A DNA stretch of 61,790 bases from Longirhabdus pacifica (GCF_004115085.1 NZ_QXJP01000024.1:1-61790); one strand, 5' to 3'. Shown: positions 41,450 to 51,753, counted from the first letter of the stretch. Numbers and translations: made by a program. The notes: generated by a model not told the origin, from the letters alone.

Positions 41450-41479
41450 GTGGTAGAAACGGGATATTAGCCCTCCCAC
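41450..41479 (-). promoter_or_regulatory. L1-type mRNA site before rplK
   Basis: On the minus strand GTGGGAGGG (41479-41471) is followed by CCC and ends with ACCACATT, giving a GTGG/CCAC outer stem (41476-41479, 41450-41453) and a GGG/CCC inner stem. It lies 23 bases before the rplK start. Same pattern as the site before rplA. Confidence 0.6.
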
Positions 41480-41527
41480 TGAACAGCTCGCAATCATTCA
41501 TAAATGAAGTTTTTTAGAAAGAGACGC

Positions 41528-42061
41528 CTACACCTTTTCGACAGCATCAAAGTCTAGCTCAAGAGGCGTTTCTCTTCCAAACATACTTACATGAACTTTC
41601 ACTTTACTTTTTTCTAATAATACTTCTTCTACTTTTCCAACAAAATCAGCAAACGGACCTTCTTTGACACGTATGGTGTCGTCCACTTCCAAATCAACAG
41701 ACGGTCTGATTTCTTCCATTCCCATATGTTTAAGAATAGAATCTACTTCATCAGGCAGTAATGCAGTAGGTTTAGAACCTGGGCCTGATGAACCTACAAA
41801 CCCTGTTACACCTGGAGTATTACGAACAACATACCAAGAATCATCCGTTTGCACCATTTCAACTAATACATATCCTGGGTAAACTTTTTTCATGACCGTT
41901 TTTTTCTTACCGTCTTTGTTTACCACTTCTTCTTCCATAGGTACAAGAACACGAAAGATCTTATCCAACATATTCATAGACTGAACACGTTTTTCAAGAT
42001 TCGCCTTTACTTTGTTCTCATAACCTGCGTAGGTATGAACAACATACCATCTTTTTTCCAT
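41528..42061 (-). CDS. nusG: Transcription elongation/termination factor NusG
   Basis: A 177-residue protein with an N-terminal NGN domain (KRWYVVHTYAGYENKVKANL) that binds RNA polymerase and a C-terminal KOW domain (GPFADFVGKVEEVLLEKSKV) that binds S10 or Rho. Usual length. 27 bases after secE. Confidence 0.98.
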   Translation of the reverse strand: MEKRWYVVHTYAGYENKVKANLEKRVQSMNMLDKIFRVLVPMEEEVVNKDGKKKTVMKKVYPGYVLVEMVQTDDSWYVVRNTPGVTGFVGSSGPGSKPTALLPDEVDSILKHMGMEEIRPSVDLEVDDTIRVKEGPFADFVGKVEEVLLEKSKVKVHVSMFGRETPLELDFDAVEKV

Positions 42062-42088
42062 ACAAAGACCACCTCTAATTAGGACCTA

Positions 42089-42298
42089 CTAAAACAATGC
42101 ATCAATTAAATTATTTAGTCCGAAATCCACGATGGTAAAGTATACTGTAACAATTGCAACCGTCACTAAAACGACAATGGTGTAACTAATTAATTCTTTT
42201 CGCTTCGGCCAGCGGACTTTTTTCAATTCAGCCCAACTATTTGCAAAAAATGAAAACATGGATCCAAAACTATTTTTTACTTTTCCTAAAATTGCCAT
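42089..42298 (-). CDS. secE: Protein translocase subunit SecE
   Basis: A 69-residue single-span membrane protein. A cytoplasmic amphipathic helix with the conserved AELKKVRWPKRKELISYT precedes one transmembrane segment (about residues 41-62). It clamps SecY (14385-15689). Usual Gram-positive length. 18 bases after rpmG. Confidence 0.96.
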   Translation of the reverse strand: MAILGKVKNSFGSMFSFFANSWAELKKVRWPKRKELISYTIVVLVTVAIVTVYFTIVDFGLNNLIDALF

Positions 42299-42316
42299 GA
42301 CTACACCCCCAAGTCA

Positions 42317-42466
42317 CTACCTTGTTTCTCGATGAATGGTATGTGCGTTACAGAACTTGCAATATTTTTTGAGCTCTATACGATCTGGGTTCGTTCTCTT
42401 GTTCTTATTTGTTGTATGGTTTCTTTGCTTGCAATCTGTACAAGCTAAAGTTACGACTACTCGCAC
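42317..42466 (-). CDS. rpmG: Large-subunit ribosomal protein L33 (zinc form)
   Basis: A 49-residue protein read from the sequence. It starts (M)[20 protein letters not shown] and ends [17 protein letters not shown]. The two CxxC pairs show the zinc form. GTG 42466 lies seven bases after GGAGGTG. First gene of the rpmG-secE-nusG unit. Confidence 0.95.
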   Translation of the reverse strand: MRVVVTLACTDCKQRNHTTNKNKRTNPDRIELKKYCKFCNAHTIHRETR

Positions 42467-42552
42467 GATGTGACACCTCCTGAGACAACCTCATTGGTAA
42501 AGCTTCTATCGTTATGAATTGACATTATGAGCGTTTTAGGGCTACCTAAAAA

Positions 42553-42581
42553 AATGTATCACACGGGCTTTATGATGTCAA
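42553..42581 (-). promoter_or_regulatory. Sigma-A promoter of rpmG-secE-nusG
   Basis: TTGACA (42576-42581) and TACATT (42553-42558) with a 17-base spacer on the minus strand, 86 bases before the rpmG start. Confidence 0.75.
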
Positions 42582-42672
42582 GAAAAAGCTTCTAGTATAT
42601 GTAGGGATGTAAACATAAATACTACCATGTTTACATTGTTCTCCGCTTTCAACATTCGTAAACATTAGATAG

Positions 42673-42742
42673 GCAAAAAAAATAGGCTTCACTGATTTCC
42701 TGGAAATACTGCTTTGGTATTAGCACCATTTCCAGCAAGCCG
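42673..42742 (-). terminator. Intrinsic terminator after sigH
   Basis: GGCTT/AAGCC (42738-42742, 42686-42690) and CTGGAAAT/ATTTCCAG form a two-part stem. On the minus strand it ends in CCTATTTTTTTTGCC. It separates sigH from rpmG. Confidence 0.85.
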
Positions 42743-42770
42743 ATGATGTGCCCACGGGCTGTCACTTCTA

Positions 42771-43421
42771 TTAGAAATTCACTCTACGCAACTCAATGTA
42801 TCTTTCTAACTTCCTTTTCACTCTTTGCAAGGCATTATCAATGGATTTCACATGTCGCTTCAAGTCTACCGCAATTTCTTGATAAGATCTGCCTTCCAAG
42901 TACAACATTAATACTTTTCGCTCCAAGCTACTCAGCAATTCCTCCATCTTATCTTCCAGACCGCTGTACTCTTCTTTACTAATCATCAACTCTTCGGGAT
43001 TAGAAATTTTGGAGCCACAGATGACATCTAATAGGGTTCTATCCGATTCTTCATCATAAATAGGCTTGTCTAATGAAACATAGGAATTAAGTGGAATATG
43101 CTTTTGTCTTGTCGCTGTTTTGATCGCCGTAATAATTTGACGTGTAATGCATAATTCTGCAAATGCTTTAAATGAAGAAAGCTTATCGCCGCGAAAGTCT
43201 CGAATCGATTTGTACAAACCAATCATACCTTCTTGTACAATATCCTCTTTATCAGCACCGATTAAAAAATAGGATCTTGCCTTAGACCGAACAAAGTTTT
43301 TATACTTGTTGATCAAATATTCGAGCGCTTCTACATTGCCTTCTTGAACCGCTTTGACAATCTCCTCATCTGTTTTGAGTTCATGCTCAGTTATTGTTGA
43401 ATCATAGAGATCGACTTTCAC
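42771..43421 (-). CDS. sigH: RNA polymerase sigma-H factor
   Basis: A 216-residue sigma-70-family factor for the transition to stationary phase and early sporulation. Region 2 is ADKEDIVQEGMIGLYKSIRD and FRGDKLSSFKAFAELCITRQ; region 4 is RSYQEIAVDLKRHVKSIDNA. GTG 43421 is chosen, nine bases after GGAGGG; the frame is open to 43445 but passes through the SD. A sigma-A promoter lies at 43509-43538. Confidence 0.95.
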   Translation of the reverse strand: MKVDLYDSTITEHELKTDEEIVKAVQEGNVEALEYLINKYKNFVRSKARSYFLIGADKEDIVQEGMIGLYKSIRDFRGDKLSSFKAFAELCITRQIITAIKTATRQKHIPLNSYVSLDKPIYDEESDRTLLDVICGSKISNPEELMISKEEYSGLEDKMEELLSSLERKVLMLYLEGRSYQEIAVDLKRHVKSIDNALQRVKRKLERYIELRRVNF

Positions 43422-43508
43422 AGTTAGTATCCCTCCGGTCTTCAAGGCATTAACGACACTTTCAACTTTTCTTCACGAAGCAAGGTTTATTATGTCAAAG
43501 TTAGCATA

Positions 43509-43538
43509 AGTATACATGAATAGCTTGGAAGCCGTCAA
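43509..43538 (-). promoter_or_regulatory. Sigma-A promoter of sigH
   Basis: TTGACG (43533-43538) and TATACT (43509-43514) with an 18-base spacer on the minus strand, in the gap after rae1. Confidence 0.7.
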
Positions 43539-43573
43539 CCAATTATTTCATAACGTTTACTTATTCGTATATT

Positions 43574-44098
43574 TTATTTTTTGTTTCCTCTTCTCCATTG
43601 TTCAAACTTTTCTTTCAGATCATCCGGCAATCGATTGTCGAACGAATTTTTATGAGGTTGATGTTGTTGATTGGCTATTTTATGACGAATGGATTGTGTG
43701 GCTTTCTTCATTTCTCTTACTAACTCCATCGCACTAATTCGCAATCCCCCATTACCAAATGTCACATGCTGTTCGACTCGGTCGGATGTAGCCACATAAA
43801 TTCTCGTTGCGACATTACTTAATTCTACAACTAACCTCTCAATACATTCATCGGCAGTTTCTTTTTCTTTTGTATAGCGAATATCCATATTGTACATATG
43901 TTGTTGGCTGCCTTTTCCGACCACACGATGCGCATCAAAAACAACAATGACTTCTCTTCCACTATACGCTTGATATTCTGCTAACATGGATATAAGCTCA
44001 TCTCTCGCTCCCTCAAAATCTTCTTTGGCTAACGTTTTTAGCTTATCGTCTGCGCCAATGACATTATAGCCATCCACGATAACAATTTCTTTTCGCAT
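43574..44098 (-). CDS. rae1: NYN-domain ribosome-associated endonuclease Rae1 (YacP)
   Basis: A 174-residue PIN/NYN-fold nuclease. The acidic residues are visible in VIVDGYNVIGADD and VVFDAHRV, with ATSDRVEQH. B. subtilis Rae1 enters the ribosomal A site and cuts mRNA. It abuts rlmB and is the last gene of the T-box-controlled cys cluster. Confidence 0.92.
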   Translation of the reverse strand: MRKEIVIVDGYNVIGADDKLKTLAKEDFEGARDELISMLAEYQAYSGREVIVVFDAHRVVGKGSQQHMYNMDIRYTKEKETADECIERLVVELSNVATRIYVATSDRVEQHVTFGNGGLRISAMELVREMKKATQSIRHKIANQQHQPHKNSFDNRLPDDLKEKFEQWRRGNKK

Positions 44099-44842
44099 CT
44101 AAACAGATCCGTTCCCTCTCTGTCTAACCGCCTCATATGTAAAAAGCGCTGCTGCTACCGATGCATTTAAAGATTGTATTTGCCCAAACATAGGGAGCTT
44201 AGCAAGAAAATCACATCGTTCTCTCATTAATCGACTTAATCCTTTGTGCTCATTACCTATAACAATCGCAATGGGCAAGGTCATATCTATATCATATAAT
44301 GTTTGCTCCGCTTCCCCCGCTGTACCGACAATCCAAATTCCTTGCTCTTTTAACTGCTTTACTTGCTGACCCAAGTTACTCACTCTGGCAACCGGTACGT
44401 ATTCAAGTGCACCAGCAGATGTTTTCGCTACCGTTGAAGTTAGTCCTACCGCACGTCTTTTAGGAATGATGACCCCGTGAACACCTGCTGCATCGGCCGT
44501 ACGCAAAATCGATCCAAGATTGTGAGCATCTTCGATTTCTTCTAGAATTAATAAGAATGGTGATTCATTTTTACGCTGTGCCCTCGCCACAATATCTTCT
44601 ACTGTGACATAGTCTACTGCCGCAACTTGCGCCACGACTCCTTGATGGGCAACATCCGGAAGCATTTGATCTAATTTACGTCGATCTGCCGTCTGATAGA
44701 CGACACCGTTCTGTTTCGCTAAATCGACTATGTTCTCCACTACGGACGGCTGTGCCTGTTTAGATATCCATAATTTATGCAGCGTTCGATTTGCTCTTAA
44801 CGCTTCTGTTACCGCATGTTTACCTCCGATGTATTCACTCAC
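44099..44842 (-). CDS. rlmB: 23S rRNA (guanosine-2'-O-)-methyltransferase RlmB
   Basis: A 247-residue SPOUT-family (TrmH) methyltransferase. The N-terminal substrate-binding part is YIGGKHAVTEALRANR. The knot motifs are LEEIEDAHNLGSILRTADA, VIGNEHKGLSRL and QSLNASVAAALFTYEAVRQ. It overlaps mrnC by four bases. Confidence 0.96.
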   Translation of the reverse strand: MSEYIGGKHAVTEALRANRTLHKLWISKQAQPSVVENIVDLAKQNGVVYQTADRRKLDQMLPDVAHQGVVAQVAAVDYVTVEDIVARAQRKNESPFLLILEEIEDAHNLGSILRTADAAGVHGVIIPKRRAVGLTSTVAKTSAGALEYVPVARVSNLGQQVKQLKEQGIWIVGTAGEAEQTLYDIDMTLPIAIVIGNEHKGLSRLMRERCDFLAKLPMFGQIQSLNASVAAALFTYEAVRQRGNGSV

Positions 44843-45261
44843 TTTTTATCATCCTCCGTTATCGTCATGTTGAACAGCTCTTGTAATCTGTCCCATTGCT
44901 CTGTTAAATATAAATAACCAACCAAGCACTCAAATCCTGTACTATGTCGATAATCCATTACCGATGCTGATTTGGGAGCTTGCCCTGATTTACTGTTTCT
45001 TCCTCGCTTTACGACTTCCGTTTCTTTTTCTGTCAAATGTGGCATCCACTTTTTCAATGCTTCAACTTGTCCACGTGCCGATACGTGTTTCGTCGTCTCT
45101 GTATGTAATGCTTTTACTTTTGCATTATGGTTAGAAACAACGTATTGGCGCACGTACATTTCGTGTACCACATCACCAATATAAGCTAAAACAAGCGGAT
45201 GTTGGTGATCCGCTTGCTTATCTGAAGAAAAGAAAAACAAATTTGAATCCAATGTCTTCAT
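44839..45261 (-). CDS. mrnC: Mini-ribonuclease III
   Basis: A 140-residue RNase III-like enzyme without a dsRNA-binding domain that matures 23S rRNA ends in B. subtilis. Motifs are ALAYIGDVVHEMYVR-like (VLAYIGDVVHEMYVRQ) with the catalytic Asp, RGRNSKSG and STGFECLVGYLYL with the catalytic Glu. It overlaps cysS and rlmB by four bases each. Confidence 0.95.
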   Translation of the reverse strand: MKTLDSNLFFFSSDKQADHQHPLVLAYIGDVVHEMYVRQYVVSNHNAKVKALHTETTKHVSARGQVEALKKWMPHLTEKETEVVKRGRNSKSGQAPKSASVMDYRHSTGFECLVGYLYLTEQWDRLQELFNMTITEDDKK

Positions 45262-46667
45262 CCCTTTCTCTTCCAGCGCGTACCTTGAGGCGTATCTTCA
45301 AGTAAAATACCTTGCTCTTCTAGCTGTTGTCTAATGGCATCTGCTTTATCCCATTGCTTTGCCTTTCTTGCATCAATGCGATCTTGTAGCAGTTGTTCCA
45401 CTTCTTCATCTAATATTTCATTGGTTTCCGGTTTGGGTACAATCCCTAATACATCATTCATCTGCTCAAATAACTGTAAGCATTGCTGAAGGGTGATTGG
45501 ATGTACTTCATCCTGTTCACAGTACTGATTCGCTTCCGTTACGAGTTCAAAGCATGCTGTGATCGCATCCGGTGTATTGAAATCGTCCTGCATTTTCTGA
45601 TGAAACTTCTGCGCTATACTTTCTATCACTTGTTGCATGTTTTCATCTGCATCTTTTTCCACGTCATTCGTCGTTGCTAGTCGGTGTTGAATGTTAGCAA
45701 GACAATTACTTATTCGCGTCGTACCCGCTTTTGCCTGTTCCATTAAGTCATGACTAAAGTTTAGTGGACTGCGGTAATGGGAAGATAATAACGCCATTCT
45801 AATACTTTCCGCGTTATATTTTTTTATCAAATCCCTTACATTGACGACATTCCCTAATGATTTAGACATCTTTTCATTATTTAAATTGAGGTACCCGTTA
45901 TGCATCCAATAGTTTGCAAACGGCTTATCGTGAAGGGCTTCGGACTGTGCCTTCTCGCATTCATGATGAGGAAACTGCAAATCTGCCCCTGCACCATGAA
46001 TATCAATCGTTTCACCTAAATGTGCTTTTGCTAATGCGGAGCACTCAATGTGCCAGCCTGGTCTCCCAGATCCCCACGGACTGTCCCAAGCGACTTCACC
46101 TTCTTTGGCCTGTTTCCATAATACAAAGTCTTGCGGGTTTTCTTTTCGCTTATCTACTTCGACACGAATACCGTACTGTAATTCCTCTAAATTTTGTCCT
46201 GACAACTTTCCGTAAGCTTTAAATGCTGTCGTTCTAAAAAAGACATCGCCGCCATTTTCATACGCAAACCCTTTATCCATTAAACCTTGAATAAATTGAA
46301 TGATATCTTGCATGAAGTCCGTGACTAACGGATGTACTGGCGCAGGATCAACATGTAAAGATGTTTCATCTTGCAAAAATTCTTGAATGTACTTGGAAGA
46401 CAACTCCTGTGCATTTATTCCTGATTCGTTGGCACGCTTGATGATTTTATCATCTACGTCGGTAAAATTGGATACGTAATGAACGTTGTATCCTAACTGT
46501 GTTAAATAATTACGCACGACATCAAAAATGACAACGGGAAGCGCATTGCCGATATGAATGTAATCGTATACGGTCGGACCACATACGTACATGGAAACTT
46601 CTCCGCTACGAATCGGCTTAAAAAGCTCTTTTTCACGTGTGAGTGTATTATAAATATATAAACTCAT
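45258..46667 (-). CDS. cysS: Cysteinyl-tRNA synthetase
   Basis: A 469-residue class I synthetase. It has CGPTVYDYIHIGNA (zinc Cys plus the HIGH motif), GRPGWHIECSAL and FPHHECE (zinc ligands), and KMSKSLGN. It charges tRNA-Cys. It lies in one unit with cysE behind a Cys T-box, so synthesis of cysteine and its loading respond together. Confidence 0.98.
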   Translation of the reverse strand: MSLYIYNTLTREKELFKPIRSGEVSMYVCGPTVYDYIHIGNALPVVIFDVVRNYLTQLGYNVHYVSNFTDVDDKIIKRANESGINAQELSSKYIQEFLQDETSLHVDPAPVHPLVTDFMQDIIQFIQGLMDKGFAYENGGDVFFRTTAFKAYGKLSGQNLEELQYGIRVEVDKRKENPQDFVLWKQAKEGEVAWDSPWGSGRPGWHIECSALAKAHLGETIDIHGAGADLQFPHHECEKAQSEALHDKPFANYWMHNGYLNLNNEKMSKSLGNVVNVRDLIKKYNAESIRMALLSSHYRSPLNFSHDLMEQAKAGTTRISNCLANIQHRLATTNDVEKDADENMQQVIESIAQKFHQKMQDDFNTPDAITACFELVTEANQYCEQDEVHPITLQQCLQLFEQMNDVLGIVPKPETNEILDEEVEQLLQDRIDARKAKQWDKADAIRQQLEEQGILLEDTPQGTRWKRKG

Positions 46668-46681
46668 TTGTATCTATCTCC

Positions 46682-47335
46682 TTACTTGTTTATTTGCTCC
46701 AGATCAGCTTCATGATCTTTTATTTTCGTTTCTAATTCATCTATTCTCGCTTGTAACTTATCGCATATGTCAATAACCGGATCGGGTAAGTTACCATGAT
46801 CTAACTTACCAACTCTGACACCATTTCGCTTTACCACTTTACCTGGGATACCTACTACGGTGCTATGGGAACAAACTTCACGCAATACAACGGCATTCGC
46901 TCCGATCCGAACGTAATCTCCCACATGAAAAGACCCTAATACTTTCGCTCCAGAACTAATAACGACGTTGTTTCCTATTGTCGGGTGACGCTTCCCTTTT
47001 TCTTTTCCTGTTCCGCCTAGCGTTACCCCTTGATATATGACCACATCGTTACCAATAATACACGTTTCCCCAATAACGACGCCCATACCATGATCAATGA
47101 AAAAGCGTTCGCCGATGGTTGCTCCCGGATGTATTTCGATCCCTGTCATCCACCTACTGATTTGGGAAATCATCCGGGCGATGGTGAACCATTTTCGCTT
47201 ATAAAACCAGTGCGCTATTCGGTATGCCCACAGCGCATGTAAACCAGAATACGTTAGCATAATTTCAAACACACTTCTTGCTGCTGGATCATTATCAAAT
47301 ACCGTCTGAATATCTGATTTTAATGTTTTAAACAC
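46682..47335 (-). CDS. cysE: Serine O-acetyltransferase
   Basis: A 217-residue enzyme that makes O-acetylserine, the first step from serine to cysteine. It has the left-handed beta-helix hexapeptide repeats (IHPGATIGERFFIDHG, VVIGETCIIGNDVVIYQGV). GTG 47335 is chosen, eight bases after GGGAGG; the frame is open to 47356. It is preceded by a T-box and lies 14 bases before cysS. Confidence 0.96.
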   Translation of the reverse strand: MFKTLKSDIQTVFDNDPAARSVFEIMLTYSGLHALWAYRIAHWFYKRKWFTIARMISQISRWMTGIEIHPGATIGERFFIDHGMGVVIGETCIIGNDVVIYQGVTLGGTGKEKGKRHPTIGNNVVISSGAKVLGSFHVGDYVRIGANAVVLREVCSHSTVVGIPGKVVKRNGVRVGKLDHGNLPDPVIDICDKLQARIDELETKIKDHEADLEQINK

Positions 47336-47358
47336 GATGATTTCCTCCCTCACCATGA

Positions 47359-47640
47359 TAAAATAAAAAAACTCTGCAGCGAGTAGTCGCTACAGAGACG
47401 ATTAACGTGGTTCCACTCTGTTTGGATTCCTGTCTCTCCCCATTACCGAAAAACGACAAAGAATCCCACTTTTATTCCTTAACGCGGAAAGACGACATAG
47501 CTTAGGACAACGGTGTGCTTTCAGCCATGCAACTTACAGGTGCATTCACGTAGGAGTAGATTAACAGCTCTCAGCGCACACTGTTTTCTCTGTAAATCAA
47601 CTTTCAATCCATCGCTACTTTCCTGATCCATGTTGTTATG
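47359..47640 (-). ncRNA. Cysteine-specific T-box leader of cysE-cysS
   Basis: On the minus strand the specifier loop reads GTGAATGCACC, with TGC (Cys) at 47544-47542. The antiterminator core is ACAGAGTGGAACCACG (47406-47420). The terminator stem CTCTGTAGCG/CGCTGCAGAG (47397-47388, 47381-47372) is followed by a T-run. The TGGA bulge would pair with the tRNA end, its last A with U at the discriminator position, as in tRNA-Cys. Uncharged tRNA-Cys favours read-through. Confidence 0.92.
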
Positions 47641-47707
47641 AAAATTATACAACAGTCAAACACTTATCGCTACCTATACGGTTATAAATAAGCGAATGAC
47701 TATATCG

Positions 47708-49168
47708 TTAGGCGTTTATTAACGTTTGCAAACGAGAAATTACGGTTTTCTTTCCGAGTAAATACAACGTTTGGTTTAAGTCTGGACCATGCGTTTGCCC
47801 TGAAGCGGCAATACGTATAGGCATGAATAAATTTTTCCCTTTATGACCCGTTGCTTTTTGTACCGATTTAATACATTGCTTAATAGAAGCGGGGTCGAAA
47901 GTTTCTAAAGATGAAAGCTGCTCAATGAAGGATTGAAGTACTTCCGCTACATGTGGTTGCTGTAAAACTTCCTCTGCTTCTTTATCGTAATCCAGATGCT
48001 GATGAAAGAATAGTGCAGATAATGGAACGATTTCAGCTGCATAACGCAGTTGCTCTTGATATAAAGAGACGAGCTGGGTTACCCAATCATAAGTATCCTC
48101 ATCTATATCATCAAACAAATAACCTGCCTCTTGCATATGTGGAATACATAGGTGCACGATACGCTCTAACTCCGCATGTTTAATATAGTGATTGTTCAAC
48201 CAGTGTAGTTTATCTGTATCGAACACCGCTGGACTTTTAGATAGACGATTGGCGTCAAAGATGTCCACCAATTGTTCTTTGGAAAATATTTCATCTTCCC
48301 CTTCTGGAGACCATCCTAGAAAAGCAATGAAGTTAAACAAAGCTTCTGGTAAAAAACCTAGATCACGATATTGCTCGATAAATTGGATGATAGACTCATC
48401 TCGCTTACTCAATTTTTTACGCTGTTCATTGACGATGAGCGTCATATGTCCGAATAAAGGAGCTTCAAAACCTAATGCTTCATATATCATTAATTGACGC
48501 GGAGTATTAGAAACATGATCATCGCCTCTCAATACATGAGAAATGTTCATGGTGTAATCGTCTATAACGACAGCAAAGTTATAAGTTGGAATACCGTCTT
48601 TTTTCACAATGACAAAGTCACCGAAGTCATTAGAGTTAAAAGACAGTTCCCCTTTTACGATATCTTGAAATGCATATTCTTTATCTGCTGGAACACGAAA
48701 ACGAATACTCGGCTTGCGACCTTCGGCTTCAAATTGTTCCATTTGTTCTTGGCTTAAATTGCGATGTTGACCAGAATAGCGAGGCATTTCACCACGAGCA
48801 ATTTGTGCTTCCCGCTCTGCTTCCAGTTCTTCTTCTGTACAGTAGCATTTATAAGCAAGTCCTTTTTCCATTAACTCATTTGTGTATTTTTCATATAATG
48901 CTATTCTTTCCGTTTGACGGTATGGGCCGTATTCACCTGGCTTATCCACGGATTCATCCCAATCTAAACCTAGCCACTCCATAAATTCAAGCTGATTTTC
49001 AACTCCGCCCTCTACATTACGTTTCAAATCGGTGTCTTCAATACGGACAATCAACTTTCCATTTTGTGAACGTGCGAATAAATAGTTAAAAAGCGCTGTA
49101 CGTGCATTACCTATATGTAAATGTCCCGTTGGGCTGGGTGCATAACGAACTCTTACTTCTCTTGCCAT
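47708..49168 (-). CDS. gltX: Glutamyl-tRNA synthetase
   Basis: A 486-residue class I synthetase. The HIGH region is [19 protein letters not shown], and the KMSKS-like motif is KKLSKRDES. It charges tRNA-Glu and in most Firmicutes also tRNA-Gln, later amidated. ATG 49168 follows AGAGGAG; the frame is open to 49186. The T-box lies downstream, so gltX is not under it. Confidence 0.97.
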   Translation of the reverse strand: MAREVRVRYAPSPTGHLHIGNARTALFNYLFARSQNGKLIVRIEDTDLKRNVEGGVENQLEFMEWLGLDWDESVDKPGEYGPYRQTERIALYEKYTNELMEKGLAYKCYCTEEELEAEREAQIARGEMPRYSGQHRNLSQEQMEQFEAEGRKPSIRFRVPADKEYAFQDIVKGELSFNSNDFGDFVIVKKDGIPTYNFAVVIDDYTMNISHVLRGDDHVSNTPRQLMIYEALGFEAPLFGHMTLIVNEQRKKLSKRDESIIQFIEQYRDLGFLPEALFNFIAFLGWSPEGEDEIFSKEQLVDIFDANRLSKSPAVFDTDKLHWLNNHYIKHAELERIVHLCIPHMQEAGYLFDDIDEDTYDWVTQLVSLYQEQLRYAAEIVPLSALFFHQHLDYDKEAEEVLQQPHVAEVLQSFIEQLSSLETFDPASIKQCIKSVQKATGHKGKNLFMPIRIAASGQTHGPDLNQTLYLLGKKTVISRLQTLINA

Positions 49169-49211
49169 GACACTTTCTCCTCTCAAAATGTATATACTGG
49201 ATTACTCCAAA

Positions 49212-49694
49212 TCATAGCATATCTTTCATAAGACAAACAACACACTGTGCTGCAATTCCTTCTCCTCGACCTGTAAAACCGAGTTTTTCTGTTGTCGTTG
49301 CCTTTATATTGATTTGCGAAGTCTCCACTTCCAATGTTTCTGCTACCTTTTTCACCATTTGCGGAATGTAGGGTGCCATCTTTGGTTTTTGAGCGATGAT
49401 GGTTGCATCCAAATTGCTTAACGTAAATCCTTCACTGCGAGACATCTCCCAAACTTGCTGCAATAACACCATACTGTCCGCATCTTTAAATGCTTCGTCA
49501 GTATCTGGAAAGTGAGTACCAATGTCCCCTTTTCCTAGCGCTCCTAGTATCGCATCGGTGATCGCATGTAACAGTACATCCGCATCGGAATGCCCTAGTA
49601 AGCCTTTCTCATAAGGAATATCCACACCGCCAATGATGCATTTTCTTCCTTCTACTAATTGGTGTACATCGAATCCTTGTCCCACTCTGATCAT
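49212..49694 (-). CDS. ispF: 2-C-methyl-D-erythritol 2,4-cyclodiphosphate synthase
   Basis: A 160-residue trimeric zinc enzyme of the MEP isoprenoid pathway. It has [12 protein letters not shown] (metal Asp and His), [14 protein letters not shown] and [19 protein letters not shown]. It overlaps ispD by four bases, so the two are coupled. Confidence 0.97.
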   Translation of the reverse strand: MIRVGQGFDVHQLVEGRKCIIGGVDIPYEKGLLGHSDADVLLHAITDAILGALGKGDIGTHFPDTDEAFKDADSMVLLQQVWEMSRSEGFTLSNLDATIIAQKPKMAPYIPQMVKKVAETLEVETSQINIKATTTEKLGFTGRGEGIAAQCVVCLMKDML

Positions 49695-50392
49695 GTCTTC
49701 TCCCCTCCTAACATGACATTTGCCAGTTCTAAATCTTCTGGCGTTGTAATTTTAATATTGCTGTAATCCCCTTCTACCATGACCACTTCTTTTCCACACT
49801 TTTCAAGCAGCATCGCATCATCGGTAATGCTATCATCCTGTGCTGTCACTCCTTGATGTGCTTCTATTAAATCGGCAACACGAAAAGCTTGTGGGGTTTG
49901 GACGGCCCACAAGCTCCTTCGCGGTGGAGTGTGCAAAATACGTTGCATCGTATCTACTTGTTTAATCGTATCTTTAACAGGGACTCCAAGTACAGCTGCC
50001 CCGTGTTGCTTTGCTTTCTCTATACAATGCGAGATATGTACTGGTTTTACAAATGGTCTTACACCATCATGCACTAATACCCATTTCACATCATGTGGCA
50101 ATTGCTGCAACCCTTTGTACACGGACTGCTGTCTGTTGTCCCCACCAGCAACGACGTGGATTACTTTATGCAATGCATACTGTTCTACCCACTCTTGTAC
50201 TCTTCGTTTATCTTGCTCTCCAACGACAAGTACTATATATTTTATTTCTTCTACTAACTGAAACGCTTGTATCGTATGCACGATGATTGGCTTGTCCTGT
50301 AGCATGAGATATTGCTTACTCTCTGTAGTTTTCATTCGTGTTCCTTTACCCGCTGCGACAATCACCGTTGCTATGTTGTTTTGCTGCTGCAT
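49691..50392 (-). CDS. ispD: 2-C-methyl-D-erythritol 4-phosphate cytidylyltransferase
   Basis: A 233-residue enzyme that activates MEP with CTP. It has [11 protein letters not shown] (nucleotide loop), [11 protein letters not shown] and VQTPQAFR. It works just before IspE in the MEP route. It lies between the PIN/TRAM gene and ispF. Confidence 0.96.
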   Translation of the reverse strand: MQQQNNIATVIVAAGKGTRMKTTESKQYLMLQDKPIIVHTIQAFQLVEEIKYIVLVVGEQDKRRVQEWVEQYALHKVIHVVAGGDNRQQSVYKGLQQLPHDVKWVLVHDGVRPFVKPVHISHCIEKAKQHGAAVLGVPVKDTIKQVDTMQRILHTPPRRSLWAVQTPQAFRVADLIEAHQGVTAQDDSITDDAMLLEKCGKEVVMVEGDYSNIKITTPEDLELANVMLGGEKT

Positions 50393-50451
50393 TGTACTTC
50401 AACCTCCAATGAATGGAACTTGCGAAACTCAACAGCAATAGTATACGCTTT

Positions 50452-51504
50452 TTATAGCGCTTTTTCCATTAATTTTGGTTTTGCAAAAATCATTCTGCCT
50501 GCAGAAGTTTGCAGCACACTCGTTACAATCACTTCGATCATCGTTCCGATAAAGTCTCTTCCGCCTTCTACTACAATCATCGTCCCATCGTCTAAGTATG
50601 CTACCCCTTGTCCCTGCTCTTTTCCATCTTTAATGACTTGTACTAAAATTTCCTCACCAGGCAATACGACCGGCTTTACCGCGTTGGCAAGATCATTAAT
50701 GTTTAGTACAGGTACACCTTGCAGCTCACAGACTTTATTTAGATTAAAGTCGTTGGTGATTACTTTTGCATCCAGCAATTTAGCTAGTTTAATTAATTTG
50801 CTGTCTACTTCAGATTGATCTTCAAAATCACCTTCATAAATGAGTACTTTGACATCTAGTTCTTTTTGAATTTTATTTAAAATATCTAATCCTCTTCTAC
50901 CCCGATTACGTTTCAACAAGTCAGAAGAATCGGCGATATGCTGCAATTCTTCTAGTACGAATTCTGGAATAACAAGGGTTCCCTCTACAAATTCTGTTTT
51001 ACAAATATCAGATATTCGACCATCAATAATAACAGAAGTATCCAATATTTTATGGTCTTTCAAACTCTTTCCGCCTTTTGCCTCTGCAGGCTCTCGTTCA
51101 AATCTATGCATCCACTGACTGATTTCACTTGCTTTCCTCACGCCAACAATATAACCGAGCACGCCTAAACATAGACTCATACATAATGAAACCCATACTC
51201 CAACGCTGCCTAGTCTAGCTAACGGCGGGAAGAACAATACAGAAATAAGTAAGGCAAGAATTAAGCCAATAACACCAGCCATCAACTCTCTTCCTGGTAA
51301 ATTAGCAATGTTTTGAATCACAGAACCCCATAATTTCATTCCCTTATTCCATAGATTTAACGTTACACCCCAAATGAATGTTGCCATGATACATACGATG
51401 CATGCTGTCACGACAATATGAAAATCATACATCGGTGCAATAAACCACTGTAGCAAAAAATAGGCGCTAGCAAAACTAAATAACCAATGCCATAATTTTT
51501 TCAA
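50452..51504 (-). CDS. yacL: PIN/TRAM-domain membrane protein (YacL family)
   Basis: A 350-residue protein. About four hydrophobic segments fill the first 130 or so residues. A PIN-like nuclease domain follows ([14 protein letters not shown], acidic residues; [13 protein letters not shown]), then a C-terminal TRAM domain ([16 protein letters not shown]). The role is not established; RNA binding or cleavage at the membrane is inferred from the domains. TTG 51504 is chosen, eight bases after GGAGG; the frame is open to 51603 without SD. Confidence 0.9.
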   Translation of the reverse strand: MKKLWHWLFSFASAYFLLQWFIAPMYDFHIVVTACIVCIMATFIWGVTLNLWNKGMKLWGSVIQNIANLPGRELMAGVIGLILALLISVLFFPPLARLGSVGVWVSLCMSLCLGVLGYIVGVRKASEISQWMHRFEREPAEAKGGKSLKDHKILDTSVIIDGRISDICKTEFVEGTLVIPEFVLEELQHIADSSDLLKRNRGRRGLDILNKIQKELDVKVLIYEGDFEDQSEVDSKLIKLAKLLDAKVITNDFNLNKVCELQGVPVLNINDLANAVKPVVLPGEEILVQVIKDGKEQGQGVAYLDDGTMIVVEGGRDFIGTMIEVIVTSVLQTSAGRMIFAKPKLMEKAL

Positions 51505-51677
51505 TCCAATCACCTCCACATACATGCTTAGAATTAAGTTAGAATACAAATTGATTTGTCCCCTTTTACTATGACAACATGGTGTTAAAATATGAAACAT
51601 CATTTGTCCAACTTAGTTATAGTATGAACAAAATTAAATTGGGCTAATCCTATAGATTAAGATTATGATCTTTTCCT

Positions 51678-51706
51678 TTGAAAAAATTCATCAACAAACT
51701 TATAAT
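51678..51706 (+). promoter_or_regulatory. Sigma-A promoter of the plus-strand gene at 51754
   Basis: TTGAAA (51678-51683) and TATAAT (51701-51706) with a 17-base spacer, 48 bases before the start codon. Confidence 0.75.
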
Positions 51707-51753
51707 AAATACAATACCTAAATTCTCCAGCAATAATATTGAGGTGATATGTG

